DNA from: Streptomyces sp. HUAS 15-9 | GTDB lineage: Bacteria; Actinomycetota; Actinomycetes; Streptomycetales; Streptomycetaceae | Assembly: GCF_025642155.1 (NCBI RefSeq) | Contig: NZ_CP106798.1 | Coordinates: 3,658,001 to 3,722,000 of the forward strand | Reading direction: 5' to 3' | Length of the DNA: 64,000 nucleotides | Part shown: one piece after another, positions 54,791 through 63,854 of the stretch | How positions within the stretch are numbered: position 1 is the stretch's first letter | Layout of the letters: each line of letters begins with the position of its first letter | Program-made: the position numbers and the translations under genes | Notes under the pieces: model-generated | The model's database searches: none | Seen by the model: the letters and a program-made list of their open reading frames with translations, nothing else | Told to the model about the DNA's origin: nothing

Positions 54791-56083
54791 TCACTCGTTG
54801 GCCGCGCGGGGGCGGTCGCCGTCCTCGTACTGGTCGAAGAGCGGCGTGCGGCCGCGTTCACGCGCGCGGCGGGCGGAGGCGGCACGGCGCCGTGCGTCAC
54901 CGCGCTCGTCCGCGGCCGGCTTGTCCTCGTCCGCGGGCGCGGAGTCCCGCGCCGTGGTGTCCGGCTTCGCCTCCTGCTCCGGCGCGACGGAGCTGGACCG
55001 CGCCGAACTCCACGCGTCGGGCGCCTCCAGGTCCACGTCGGACGTGGCCCGCGGCGCGACCGGCGCGGTCACATATGTCGGCAGCGGCACCGGTACCGGG
55101 TCCCAGCTGTCGCCGTGCCCGGGGCCGCGCCGGCGTTCGCGCTGCTGGTCGACCCACTCCGCGTGGTCGGTCTGCTCGACGAGGGCGCGACGGTCGGCGG
55201 CGAGCGCGGACATGCCGGTGTCGGTCTCGGTCGCTGGTCCGTCGTCCGGTTCGTCGGCGGACGCGTCCGCGTCCAGGGGTGCGCGGCGCCGCGGCTGGCG
55301 TGCGCGCTCCCGCAGCCGCGCGGCCGCGGCCTCGGCCTGGCGCCGGTCCATCTGGTAGGCGAAGCGGCGGCGTTCCTGGCTGCGCAGATACGCGATGTAC
55401 GAGCTGAGCAGCACGGCGGGCACGGCGGGCGCCCACAGGAACGCGAGCCCGCCGACGGCCGCGACGATGGCGCCGAGCGTGAAGGCGAGGAAGAGCATCA
55501 CCGTGGTGCGCCGGCGACGCGCGAGTGCCTTCGAGCGCTGGGCGCGTGCCGCGGCCGCCTGGGCCGAGGGCGAACGCCGCGCGGCGGGCACGCGCTTGGG
55601 CGCGGACGCCGGTGTGGAAGCCGATGTGGAGGGGGACTTCGGCACGGAGGAGGATTTGGGCGCCGACACGGAAGGGGACTTGGGCGCGGAGCCCTGCTGA
55701 CGCGCGGGCGCGGAGCCCGGCTTCGGCGCCTGCCCGGCCCCTTGGTTGCGTGCCGTCTCCGGGCGCTCCGGTGTCTCCGGCTCGACGTCCGCCCGTACCT
55801 GACGGCGGGTCGGAGGCATGGCGAACGCCCGGACGTCCACCGAGTCGGTGGCGGCGTCCGGGTCGACGGCGCTGGGCTCCCCCTCCTGGACGGAGCGCGC
55901 CCGCAGGTCCTTGGCGTACCGGCGCTCCATCCCCGCCCGTCCGGACAGCAGCCGGATGGCGGTGCTGAAGCGTTCCGTCGGACGGGCCTCGTTCAGCTCG
56001 TCCTGCCTACGGAGCCACATCGGCACCAAGTAGGCGGCCCAGGCCCCGACAATGACTGCGTAGATGAGGCCGCTGCTGCTCAC
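54791..56083 (-). CDS. sepX: SepX/GlpR-type septum membrane protein
   Basis: This 430-residue membrane protein has its first helix at residues 5-23 (GLIYAVIVGAWAAYLVPMWL), then RRQDELNEARPTERFSTAIRLL. A Pro/Ser/Lys-rich region precedes two adjacent helices around residues 193-230 and a long charged C-terminus. This architecture matches actinobacterial SepX, needed for Streptomyces hyphal and sporulation septa, and GlpR, the corynebacterial membrane receptor for the gephyrin-like protein Glp. A MoeA/Glp homologue is four genes upstream on the same strand. GTG 56083 has TACCGT seven bases upstream, so it is probably leaderless. Confidence 0.82.
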   Translation of the reverse strand: MSSSGLIYAVIVGAWAAYLVPMWLRRQDELNEARPTERFSTAIRLLSGRAGMERRYAKDLRARSVQEGEPSAVDPDAATDSVDVRAFAMPPTRRQVRADVEPETPERPETARNQGAGQAPKPGSAPARQQGSAPKSPSVSAPKSSSVPKSPSTSASTPASAPKRVPAARRSPSAQAAAARAQRSKALARRRRTTVMLFLAFTLGAIVAAVGGLAFLWAPAVPAVLLSSYIAYLRSQERRRFAYQMDRRQAEAAAARLRERARQPRRRAPLDADASADEPDDGPATETDTGMSALAADRRALVEQTDHAEWVDQQRERRRGPGHGDSWDPVPVPLPTYVTAPVAPRATSDVDLEAPDAWSSARSSSVAPEQEAKPDTTARDSAPADEDKPAADERGDARRRAASARRARERGRTPLFDQYEDGDRPRAANE

Positions 56084-56268
56084 GTCTCACACGGTAGAGG
56101 GGTTTGCGTGAGGCCATCTGCCAATTGGGCCGGTGTGTCGCACGATCTGGCTGATATTTCGAACTTTTTTTGTGACCGATGCGATCAGTAGGCCGTCGGG
56201 ACCGCGAATTCAATACTCCGAGACGGTCATCGACCGATCAATTTCGAACAAATATTCAATTTCCTGGG

Positions 56269-56919
56269 CTATGCGGGATTCCCCGGGGTGTTCTGCGGAT
56301 TCCGCGGCGCGCTCCCACTGTTCGACGTCCCCTGAGAGCGTGCCCGCTGCCAGCGGCTCAGCAACCCTTCGGGCACCTCTTCCGCGGTGAGCGCGAAGAC
56401 GAGGTGGTCGCGCCAGGCTCCGTCGATGTGGAGATAACGCGGGCGCAGGCCCTCCTCGCGGAATCCGAGTTTCTCCACGACCCGGCGGCTCGGCCGGTTC
56501 TCGGGGCGAATGCAGACCTCGATGCGGTGCAGACCGACGGCGCGGAAACAGTGGTCCACCACGAGCGCGACGGCCGTCGGCATCACCCCGTGGCCGGCCA
56601 CCGCCTCGTCGACCCAGTAGCCGACGTGCCCCGAGCACATCGAGCCCCAGGTGATTCCGGCGACCGTCAACTGTCCGACCAGCCGCCCCTGGTATTCGAT
56701 GACGAACGGCAGCATCCGGCCCGAGTTCGCCTCGGAGCGCAGATGCCGGACCATCTGCCGGTAGGTCGGCCGGTGCGCTATCGGCCCGCTGGGCGTGGGC
56801 GGCGGAATGGTCGCCTCCCAGGGGCGCAGCCAGTCCCGGTTGCGCCGGTTCACCTCGCGCCAGGCCCGCTGGTCGCGCAGCCTTATCGGCCGGAGGACGA
56901 TGTCGCCGTCCGCCAGCAC
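56269..56919 (-). CDS. rimJ: RimJ-like ribosomal-protein N-acetyltransferase
   Basis: This 216-residue GNAT enzyme of the RimJ/RimL group has IVLRPIRLRDQRAWREVNRRNRDWLRPWEAT at the N-terminus and WITWG-like strand VAGITWGSMCSGHVGYWVDEAVAGHG. It ends in HRIEVCIRPENRPSRRVVEKLGFREEG. GTG 56919 has no RBS and lies 20 bases after the mog stop codon, which suggests translational coupling. It could acetylate a ribosomal protein or another protein N-terminus. Confidence 0.85.
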   Translation of the reverse strand: MLADGDIVLRPIRLRDQRAWREVNRRNRDWLRPWEATIPPPTPSGPIAHRPTYRQMVRHLRSEANSGRMLPFVIEYQGRLVGQLTVAGITWGSMCSGHVGYWVDEAVAGHGVMPTAVALVVDHCFRAVGLHRIEVCIRPENRPSRRVVEKLGFREEGLRPRYLHIDGAWRDHLVFALTAEEVPEGLLSRWQRARSQGTSNSGSAPRNPQNTPGNPA

Positions 56920-56939
56920 GACGGGCCAGGATGGGCTGT

Positions 56940-57440
56940 TCAGCTCGCACCCCCGCTTCCGGGTCTGGGGTGGTCGCCGCCGCGGATCTGGTCCACGGCG
57001 TGGATCAGCAGGGGCTCCAGGACGGCGAGGCCGTCCTTCACCCCGCCGGTGGAACCCGGCAGATTGACGATCAGCGTCCGCCCCGCCACTCCGGCCAGGC
57101 CCCGGGACAGCGCCGCGGTCGGGACCTTCCCCATGCCGAACGCCCTGACGGCCTCCGCGATGCCCGGCACCTCGTAGTCGATCACCCTGCGCGTCGCCTC
57201 GGGCGTGCGGTCGGTCGGTGAGACACCGGTGCCGCCGGTGGTGACGATGGCGTCGTACCCCGCCTCGACACCGGCGCGCAGGGCCGCCTCCACGGGGTCA
57301 CCGTCCGGGACGACCTGCGGTCCGTCCACGGCGAAGCCGAATCCGGCGAGGCCCTCGGCGATCAGCGGCCCGCCCTTGTCCTCGTAGATCCCGACGGCAG
57401 CCCTGTTGGAGGCGGTGACCACAAGGGCCCGGTATGTCAT
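56940..57440 (-). CDS. mog: Molybdenum cofactor protein MogA/MoaB
   Basis: This 166-residue protein adenylylates molybdopterin before molybdate insertion. Motifs are [40 protein letters not shown] and [17 protein letters not shown] 57440 overlaps the moaC stop (ATGA), and GGAG lies upstream. It belongs to the moeA-moaC-mog run. Confidence 0.92.
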   Translation of the reverse strand: MTYRALVVTASNRAAVGIYEDKGGPLIAEGLAGFGFAVDGPQVVPDGDPVEAALRAGVEAGYDAIVTTGGTGVSPTDRTPEATRRVIDYEVPGIAEAVRAFGMGKVPTAALSRGLAGVAGRTLIVNLPGSTGGVKDGLAVLEPLLIHAVDQIRGGDHPRPGSGGAS

Positions 57441-57949
57441 GCCCGGCTCCAATCGCCCGACTTGCCGCCCGTCTTCTCCTCCACCCGTACGTCCGTGATG
57501 ACCGCCGTCTTGTCGACGGCCTTGATCATGTCAATCACGGTGAGCGCGGCGACCGACACCGCGGTGAGGGCCTCCATCTCGACGCCCGTACGGTCCGTGG
57601 TCTTCACGGTGGCCAGGATCTCGACGGCGTCGTCCGCGACCGACAGCTCCAGTTTCACACCGGAGACCGACAACGGGTGGCACAGGGGGATCAGGTCCGG
57701 GGTGCGCTTGGCGCCCATGATCCCGGCGATGCGCGCGGTGGCGAGCGCGTCTCCCTTGGGAACCCCTTCGCCGCGCAGCAGCTCGACCACGCGGGGCGAG
57801 ACGAGGACGCGGCCGCTGGCACGGGCGGTGCGCGCGGTCACGTCCTTCCCGGACACGTCGACCATGCGGGCCGCGCCCGCCTCGTCGAGGTGCGTGAGTC
57901 GGTCCTGCACAGGGGATCCGGGGGTCTCCCCCCGGGAAGGCACAGTCAT
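57437..57949 (-). CDS. moaC: Cyclic pyranopterin monophosphate synthase
   Basis: This 170-residue enzyme forms cPMP with MoaA in molybdenum cofactor synthesis. Motifs are [38 protein letters not shown] (active-site region), [23 protein letters not shown] and the C-terminal KTGGKSG. ATG 57949 has GGGAG upstream. The first 15 residues ([12 protein letters not shown]) are unlike family N-termini. They are encoded by a G/C-rich hairpin-like stretch (GGGGGTCTCCCCCCGGG) related in composition to the REP-like elements. Confidence 0.93.
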   Translation of the reverse strand: MTVPSRGETPGSPVQDRLTHLDEAGAARMVDVSGKDVTARTARASGRVLVSPRVVELLRGEGVPKGDALATARIAGIMGAKRTPDLIPLCHPLSVSGVKLELSVADDAVEILATVKTTDRTGVEMEALTAVSVAALTVIDMIKAVDKTAVITDVRVEEKTGGKSGDWSRA

Positions 57950-58063
57950 GGTGTGTGGTGCTCCCGGTCCCGGCCCGTCGCGGTGCGGCGCACGGGCCTG
58001 TTGTGCGCGACACGCTACCTCCATGTCGGCGTGCGCACCGGCGCGGGACCCCCGGGGCCGGGC

Positions 58064-59386
58064 TCAGTCCAGCAGGACGACCTCGACCTGTGTGCCGGGG
58101 TCGACGGATTCGACATCCTCGGGTACGACGATCAGCGCGTCGGCGTGGGCCAGGGCCGCGACCAGATGGGATCCGGTACCGCCCACGGGCGTGACCTCGC
58201 CCTCGGCGTGCGTCGCCCGCAGGAACTGTCTGCGCCCCTTCGGGGAGCTCAGCGCCTTGTCCGCCTTCAGGGTCGCCCTGAGCGTCGGCCGGTGGACGTC
58301 CTCGAGACCCATCAGGGCACGGATGGCGGGGCGGACGAACAGCTCGAAGGAGACGTACGACGACACGGGGTTGCCCGGCAGCGCGAGCAGGGGGGTGTGA
58401 TCGGGACCGACGGAGCCGAAGCCCTGGGGCTTGCCCGGCTGCATGGCGAGCTTGCGGAACTCGACGCCGCCGCCCTCCTCGTCCTCGTCGCCGACGTGCG
58501 ACAGAGCCTCCTTGACCACGTCGTACGCCCCCACGCTCACCCCGCCCGTGGTGACCAGCAGGTCGGCCCGGATGAGCTGGTCCTCGATGGTGGACCGCAG
58601 CGTCTCGGCGTCGTCGACGACGGCGCCCACCCGGTAGGCGATCGCACCCGCGTCCCGGGCGGCGGCGGTCAGGGCGAAGCTGTTGGAGTCGTAGATCTGG
58701 CCGCTGCCCAGCTCCTCTCCGGGCTGGACCAGTTCGCTGCCGGTGGACACCACGACCACGCGCGGCCGCGGGCGCACGCGCACCGTGCCGCGCCCGATCG
58801 CGGCGAGCAGCGCGATCTGCGGCGGTCCGAGAACCGTGCCGGCCTCCAGGGCGCGGTCGCCGGCCCTCACATCGCTGCCCACCGCGCGCACATGCGCGCG
58901 TGCCTCGGCCGGCCGGTACACGCGCACATGCCCGGTGGCCCCCTCGGGGACCAGACTGCGGGCGGGCATCCCGCTCACGGGCCCCTCGCCGAGGCCTCCG
59001 TCGGTCCACTCCACGGGGACGACGGCCTCGGCGCCGGGCGGCAGCGGGGCACCGGTCATGATGCGGGCCGCCTGGCCCGGACCTACCCGGGTCAGCTGGG
59101 CGGCACCCGCCGCTACGTCCCCGACGACCTCCAGGACGGCGGGAAACTCCTCGCTCGCGCCCGCGATGTCCGCGACCCGCACCGCGTACCCGTCCATGGA
59201 GCTGTTGTCGAACGGTGGCAGCGAGAGAGGCACCGTGACGTCGTCGACCAGGACGCAGCCCTGGGCGTCGAGCAGTTGCAGCTCGATGGGGTCGAGGGGG
59301 CGGACGGTGGCGAGGATGTCCTCCAGGTGCTCGTCCACCGACCACAGGTGGTCCTGCCCGGCGGGGCGGGTCGCGGCGCTGCTCAA
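58064..59386 (-). CDS. moeA: MoeA / gephyrin-like molybdotransferase (Glp)
   Basis: This 440-residue protein inserts molybdate into adenylylated molybdopterin. Motifs are LPPFDNSSMDGYAV, RIMTGAPLPPGAEAVVPVE, VVSTGSELVQPGEEL, LVTTGGVSVGAYDVV and LALPGNPVSSYVSFELFV. In corynebacteria the gephyrin-like homologue Glp binds FtsZ and the SepX-like receptor GlpR; the sepX gene 2 kb downstream makes such a double role plausible here. The start is TTG at 59386, overlapping the galU stop (TTGA). Confidence 0.92.
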   Translation of the reverse strand: MSSAATRPAGQDHLWSVDEHLEDILATVRPLDPIELQLLDAQGCVLVDDVTVPLSLPPFDNSSMDGYAVRVADIAGASEEFPAVLEVVGDVAAGAAQLTRVGPGQAARIMTGAPLPPGAEAVVPVEWTDGGLGEGPVSGMPARSLVPEGATGHVRVYRPAEARAHVRAVGSDVRAGDRALEAGTVLGPPQIALLAAIGRGTVRVRPRPRVVVVSTGSELVQPGEELGSGQIYDSNSFALTAAARDAGAIAYRVGAVVDDAETLRSTIEDQLIRADLLVTTGGVSVGAYDVVKEALSHVGDEDEEGGGVEFRKLAMQPGKPQGFGSVGPDHTPLLALPGNPVSSYVSFELFVRPAIRALMGLEDVHRPTLRATLKADKALSSPKGRRQFLRATHAEGEVTPVGGTGSHLVAALAHADALIVVPEDVESVDPGTQVEVVLLD

Positions 59387-60294
59387 CGTTGCTGCATCTC
59401 CTCGGCTACGTAACTGCGAAGCCAGGTCCGGAAGTCCGGGCCCAGGTCTTCACGTTCGCATGCGAGTCTGACAATGGCACGCAGATAGTCGCCACGGTCA
59501 CCGGTGTCATAGCGGCGGCCCTTGAAGACGACGCCGTGCACCGGGCCGCCGACCTTCTCGTCCTGCGCGAGCTGCTGGAGCGCGTCGGTGAGCTGGATCT
59601 CACCGCCGCGGCCGGGCTCGGTCTGTCGCAGTATCTCGAAGACGTGCGGGTCGAGGACGTAGCGGCCGATGACCGCGTAGTTCGACGGGGCGTCCGCCGG
59701 GTCCGGCTTCTCGACCAGGCCGCTCACCTTGACCACATCGCCGTCGGTGGTGCTCTCCACGGCCGCGCAGCCGTAGAGGTGGATCTGCTCGGGCGCGACC
59801 TCCATGAGCGCGATGACGCTGCCGCCGTGCTGCTCCTGGACCTCGATCATGCGCTGGAGCAGGGGGTCGCGCGGGTCGATCAGGTCGTCACCGAGCAGGA
59901 CGGCGAAGGGCTCGTGCCCGACGTGCGGGGCGGCGCACAGGACGGCGTGACCGAGGCCCCTCGGGTCGCCCTGGCGCACGTAGTGCATGGTGGCGAGGTC
60001 GCTGGACTCCTGGACCTTGGCGAGCCGCTCGGCGTCGCCCTTCTTCTCCAGGGCCGACTCGAGCTCGTAGTTGCGGTCGAAGTGGTCCTCGAGGGGGCGC
60101 TTGTTGCGTCCCGTGATCATGAGCACGTCGTCGAGCCCCGCCGACACGGCCTCCTCCACCACGTACTGGATCGCGGGCTTGTCCACGACCGGCAGCATCT
60201 CCTTGGGAGTGGCCTTGGTGGCCGGCAGGAACCGGGTGCCGAGGCCTGCTGCGGGAATGACAGCCTTGCTGATCCTGGGGTGCGACTGAGTCAT
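59383..60294 (-). CDS. galU: UTP-glucose-1-phosphate uridylyltransferase
   Basis: This 303-residue nucleotidyltransferase makes UDP-glucose for glycans, trehalose and the Leloir pathway. Motifs are IPAAGLGTRFLPATKATPKEMLPV at residues 12-36, VDKPAIQYVVEEAV, LGDDLID and VEKPDPADAPSNYAVIGRYVL. ATG 60294 is seven bases from TAAGGT, so it is probably leaderless. It is first in galU-moeA and divergent from the cyclo-ligase gene. Confidence 0.95.
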   Translation of the reverse strand: MTQSHPRISKAVIPAAGLGTRFLPATKATPKEMLPVVDKPAIQYVVEEAVSAGLDDVLMITGRNKRPLEDHFDRNYELESALEKKGDAERLAKVQESSDLATMHYVRQGDPRGLGHAVLCAAPHVGHEPFAVLLGDDLIDPRDPLLQRMIEVQEQHGGSVIALMEVAPEQIHLYGCAAVESTTDGDVVKVSGLVEKPDPADAPSNYAVIGRYVLDPHVFEILRQTEPGRGGEIQLTDALQQLAQDEKVGGPVHGVVFKGRRYDTGDRGDYLRAIVRLACEREDLGPDFRTWLRSYVAEEMQQR

Positions 60295-60355
60295 GACCGC
60301 AACCTTATCCGGTGGCTTTGCGGGGAATCCGCGGGTCCGGTCAATTAGCTCTCAT
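60295..60355. promoter_or_regulatory. Divergent promoters for galU and the cyclo-ligase
   Basis: Minus strand TAAGGT (60307-60302) ends seven bases before galU ATG. Plus strand TTAGCT (60345-60350) ends five bases before ATG 60356. No Shine-Dalgarno sequence is seen on either side. Confidence 0.45.
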
Positions 60356-61009
60356 ATGAGCACATTAGGAAAGGCGCAAGAGCGACCAGTGGAACACGTC
60401 GGACGTGCGATGGATCCTGACAAGCGAATGTTGCGGCGAGAGTTCCTCGCGGTGAGGAACAGGTTGACGACGGATGTCGTCAGGGATGCGGGCACGGCGC
60501 TGGCCGAGCGCGCGCTGGAGCTGCCCGAGCTGAGGCGCGCGCGGACGGTGGCGGCATACGTCTCCGTGGAGAACGAACCCGGCACACTCGCGCTGCTGGA
60601 CGCGCTGCACGCGCGCGGCGTGCGCGTGCTCCTCCCGGCGCTGCTGCCGGACAACGACCTGGACTGGGGCGCGTACGCCGGGGAGGGCTCCCTCGCGCGT
60701 GTCCAACACGGCGGAAAGATGGCGCTCTTCGAGCCCGCCGGCGAACGCCTGGGCCCGGACGCCGTGACGTCCGCCGACGTCGTCCTGCTGCCCGGGCTCG
60801 CGGTGGACGCGCGCGGGATGCGCCTGGGACGCGGCGGAGGGTCCTACGACCGCGTGCTGGCCCGTCTGGAGCGGGCGGACGCGCATCCCGCGCTCGTGGT
60901 GCTCCTGTACGACTCGGAGGTCGTCGAGAGCGTCCCCGAGGAGGCGCACGACCGGCCGGTGGACGCGGTGGTGACCCCGTCGGGCCTGCGCCGCTTCAAG
61001 GCCTCCTGA
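60356..61009 (+). CDS. 5-formyltetrahydrofolate cyclo-ligase
   Basis: This 217-residue enzyme converts 5-formyl-THF to 5,10-methenyl-THF with ATP. Motifs are DKRMLRREFLAVRNRL at the N-terminus, VAAYVSVENEPGT, VLLPGLAVDARGMRLGRGGGSYDRVL and VDAVVTPSGLRRF. ATG 60356 fits a leaderless promoter; ATG 60410 would remove 18 non-conserved residues and remains possible. The gene is monocistronic with a strong terminator. Confidence 0.88.
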   Translation: MSTLGKAQERPVEHVGRAMDPDKRMLRREFLAVRNRLTTDVVRDAGTALAERALELPELRRARTVAAYVSVENEPGTLALLDALHARGVRVLLPALLPDNDLDWGAYAGEGSLARVQHGGKMALFEPAGERLGPDAVTSADVVLLPGLAVDARGMRLGRGGGSYDRVLARLERADAHPALVVLLYDSEVVESVPEEAHDRPVDAVVTPSGLRRFKAS

Positions 61010-61038
61010 CCGCTCGCCCGGGTGGTCCCCCTGATGCG

Positions 61039-61072
61039 AAGTGGCCCTCCACGCGCGCGTGGAGGGCCACTT
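61039..61072. terminator. Bidirectional terminator
   Basis: AAGTGGCCCTCCACG and CGTGGAGGGCCACTT form a perfect 15-bp stem with loop CGCG between convergent genes. Confidence 0.85.
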
Positions 61073-61094
61073 CGGGGGATGTGCGGTCAGCGGC

Positions 61095-63854
61095 TCACGG
61101 CTTGAGGACGAGCGTGTCGCTCGTACTGGCGTCGACCGCCTTCGCCGAGAACGACCACGGCAGCAGCTCGCCCTTGGCCCACTTGCCGGTCTGGTCGGTG
61201 TAGTGGGCGCTGTACGCGTGCCCGGAGGCGCCGGTCAGGTTGATCCACTTGGACTTGTCGAGATCGGCGAGGTTGACCACCATCCGCATCGACGGCACCC
61301 ACACGACGCCGTAGCCGCCGGCCGCGTTCCAGCCGGACGCATTGACCGTCGCCTCGCCGCCGCTGAGCCTCCAGGGGCCGCGGTTGAGGGCGTACTGCAG
61401 GATGCCCGGGCCCTCGGTGCCCAGGGTCTGGTTCTTCAGGAACAGACGGTGCAGCCGGCCCCAGCTCCAGGTGTCGATGTCCTTGCCGAGCTTGGCGGTC
61501 AGCTCCCAGCGGGCGTCGATCAGGGCGCGCTTGAACAGCTCGTCGCGGTTGTCGGCCTTGGGGCGGTCGCCCACTCCGGCCGGCGCCTTCCACCAGTCGC
61601 TGTCCGGCTTGTCCATGAGCTTGCGGACCACCTCGAACCAGCGGTCGCCGCCGTCCGGCTGCGCCTGGTCGGCGTCGCGCTCGCCGCACTCGCGCACCTT
61701 GGTGTCGTCGTCCACCGGGCCGGTGCTGTCGATCTTGTCCACCCACAGGCACTGGCCCTTGACCCGCAGCTCCTTGGGCATCTTGTTGCCGAAGGCGAGC
61801 TTGAGGATGTTGCGCCAGACGGCGTTGAAGTAGGCGGCCGCCGCGGAGTCGGCGTCCTGGGTGTAGTCCCAGCCCTCCAGCAGCTTCTGGGCGTCGCGCA
61901 CGTCCTTGTCGGCGAGGTTGATCTTCAGCAGCTTGGGCACGAGCAGCTTGGCGATCTCGCTGCTGTTGTCCAGCTGCATCTGGCGCATGTCGTCGGTCGA
62001 GATCTTGCCGTCGCCCTTGATCTTCGACTCGATCAGATCGGTTATCCGCTGGCTGCGGGCGCCGTAGCCCCAGTCCGTGGTGAGCGTGTAGGGGTACTTG
62101 TCCTTGTCGACGACGGCCTGGTTGGCGGTGACGATGTAGCCGCGCGAGGGGTTGTACTCGTAGGGCAGTTCGTCCTGCTTGATGTAGCCGGTCCAGCGGT
62201 ACTTGGAGTCCCAGCCAGGGACCGGGACCGAGCCGTCCTCGCCCTGCGCGCGCGTGGGGATCTTTCCGGGCAGCGTGTAGCCGATGTTGTCCTTGTCGGC
62301 GTAGATCAGGTTCTGCGAGGGCACGTCGAACAGCGCGGCCGCGGAGCGGAAGTCGTTCCAGTCTGCCGCCCGGTCCATGGCGAACACGGCGTCCATGGAG
62401 GTGCCCGGCTGCAGGGCCGTCCACTTCAGGGCGATGCCGTAGCCGTCGCCGCGGTCGGGAGCGGCGGTGTCGACGGTGGCCTTCCTGCCGACCTTGACGA
62501 GCTCGTCGTCGCGGTCGGACAGCAGCGGCATCCCGTCGGCGGTCCGGCGGACGACGATCTTCTTGGACTCGCCTCCGGCGACCTTGATCGTCTCCTCGCG
62601 GGAGGTGAAGGGCTTGACCTTGCCGTCGTACAGGTAGCCGTCGCCGCTGAGCTTCTCCAGGTAGAGGTCGGTGACGTCGACCTCGGAGTTGGTCATGCCC
62701 CACGCGATGTCCGCGTTGTGGCCGATTATGACGCCCGGCATACCGGCGAAGGTGTAGCCGGTGACGTCGTACTGGCACTTGGCGGAGACCGTGCGGCAGT
62801 GCAGGCCCATCTGGTACCAGACGGACGGCAGCGAGGCCGACAGGTGCGGGTCGTTGGCGAGCAGCGGATGCCCGGTGATGGTGTGACTCCCGGCGACGAC
62901 CCAGGAGTTGGAGCCGATGCCCTGGCCGTTCACGCCGACCGCCGTGGGAACGTCGTCCAGGACCTTGTAGAGGCCCGCCAGCTGGCTCGTGAGGGCCGAA
63001 CCCGCGGTCGACGAGTTCGAGGTACCGGTGGTGCCCGTCGTGCCCTGTGTGCCGCTCGTGGCGCCGCCCTGCCCGAACGTCTTGGTGGCCGCGTCGTACC
63101 GGCCCGTCTGGACGATCGACTTGTGGCGGTTGTACGGGTAGTCGGGATACAGGTCGGCGATCTGCTGGGGGCCGAGGCGGCTGGTCATCAGGGCGCGGTC
63201 GATCTCGTCCCGCATGTTGCCGCGCAGGTCCCAGGCCATCGCCTTCAGCCAGGAGACCGAGTCGACCGGGGTCCACTGCTCGGGCTTGTAGTCGTTGGAG
63301 AACCCGAGGGCGGCGTACTCCAGGGAGATGTCCTCGCCGTCCTTGCCCTCCAGGTAGGCGTTGACACCCTTGGCGTACGCCTGGAGGTACTTCTTCGTGG
63401 CGGCCGACAGCTTGGAGTCGTACTCCTGCTTGGCGATCTTGTCCCAGCCCAGGGTGCGCAGGAACTCGTCGTTGTCGACCTGGCTCTTGCCGAACATCTC
63501 CGACAGACGGCCGGAGGTCATGTGGCGGCGCACGTCCATCTCGTAGAACCGGTCCTGCGCCTGGACGAAGCCCTGCGCCATGAACAGGTCCTCGTCGGAC
63601 GAGGCGTAGATCTGCGGGATGCCGTTGCCGTCCCGCTTCACGTCGACGGGACCCGTGAGGCCCGGGAGCGTGATCGAACCGGTGGTCTGCGGGAAGGAGG
63701 CGCGGACCGTGCTGATGGACCAGTACGCCCCGTAGGCGACGCCTCCGATGATGGCCAGCACCAGGACGAGCACGATGAGTCGGGCTTTGCGCCCCTTCTT
63801 CCTGCCGGACTTGCCGGGCTTGTCACCCGTTGAGGCGGTGGTGTTGGGGGGCAT
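61095..63854 (-). CDS. Penicillin-acylase-family Ntn hydrolase, membrane-anchored
   Basis: This 919-residue protein has a basic N-terminus and a membrane anchor near residues 26-47 (LIVLVLVLAIIGGVAYGAYW). The alpha-chain region includes RDGNGIPQIYA and AQGFVQAQDRFYEMDVRRH. An autocleavage site before the nucleophile serine lies in GIGSNSWVVAG, followed by PLLANDPHL and GHNADIAWGMTN. A Gly/Thr/Ser linker precedes the cleavage site. Family members hydrolyse amides such as acyl-homoserine lactones, lipopeptides or penicillins; the substrate here is unknown. ATG 63854 was chosen before PPNTTAS, with AAGGA upstream. Confidence 0.9.
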   Translation of the reverse strand: MPPNTTASTGDKPGKSGRKKGRKARLIVLVLVLAIIGGVAYGAYWSISTVRASFPQTTGSITLPGLTGPVDVKRDGNGIPQIYASSDEDLFMAQGFVQAQDRFYEMDVRRHMTSGRLSEMFGKSQVDNDEFLRTLGWDKIAKQEYDSKLSAATKKYLQAYAKGVNAYLEGKDGEDISLEYAALGFSNDYKPEQWTPVDSVSWLKAMAWDLRGNMRDEIDRALMTSRLGPQQIADLYPDYPYNRHKSIVQTGRYDAATKTFGQGGATSGTQGTTGTTGTSNSSTAGSALTSQLAGLYKVLDDVPTAVGVNGQGIGSNSWVVAGSHTITGHPLLANDPHLSASLPSVWYQMGLHCRTVSAKCQYDVTGYTFAGMPGVIIGHNADIAWGMTNSEVDVTDLYLEKLSGDGYLYDGKVKPFTSREETIKVAGGESKKIVVRRTADGMPLLSDRDDELVKVGRKATVDTAAPDRGDGYGIALKWTALQPGTSMDAVFAMDRAADWNDFRSAAALFDVPSQNLIYADKDNIGYTLPGKIPTRAQGEDGSVPVPGWDSKYRWTGYIKQDELPYEYNPSRGYIVTANQAVVDKDKYPYTLTTDWGYGARSQRITDLIESKIKGDGKISTDDMRQMQLDNSSEIAKLLVPKLLKINLADKDVRDAQKLLEGWDYTQDADSAAAAYFNAVWRNILKLAFGNKMPKELRVKGQCLWVDKIDSTGPVDDDTKVRECGERDADQAQPDGGDRWFEVVRKLMDKPDSDWWKAPAGVGDRPKADNRDELFKRALIDARWELTAKLGKDIDTWSWGRLHRLFLKNQTLGTEGPGILQYALNRGPWRLSGGEATVNASGWNAAGGYGVVWVPSMRMVVNLADLDKSKWINLTGASGHAYSAHYTDQTGKWAKGELLPWSFSAKAVDASTSDTLVLKP

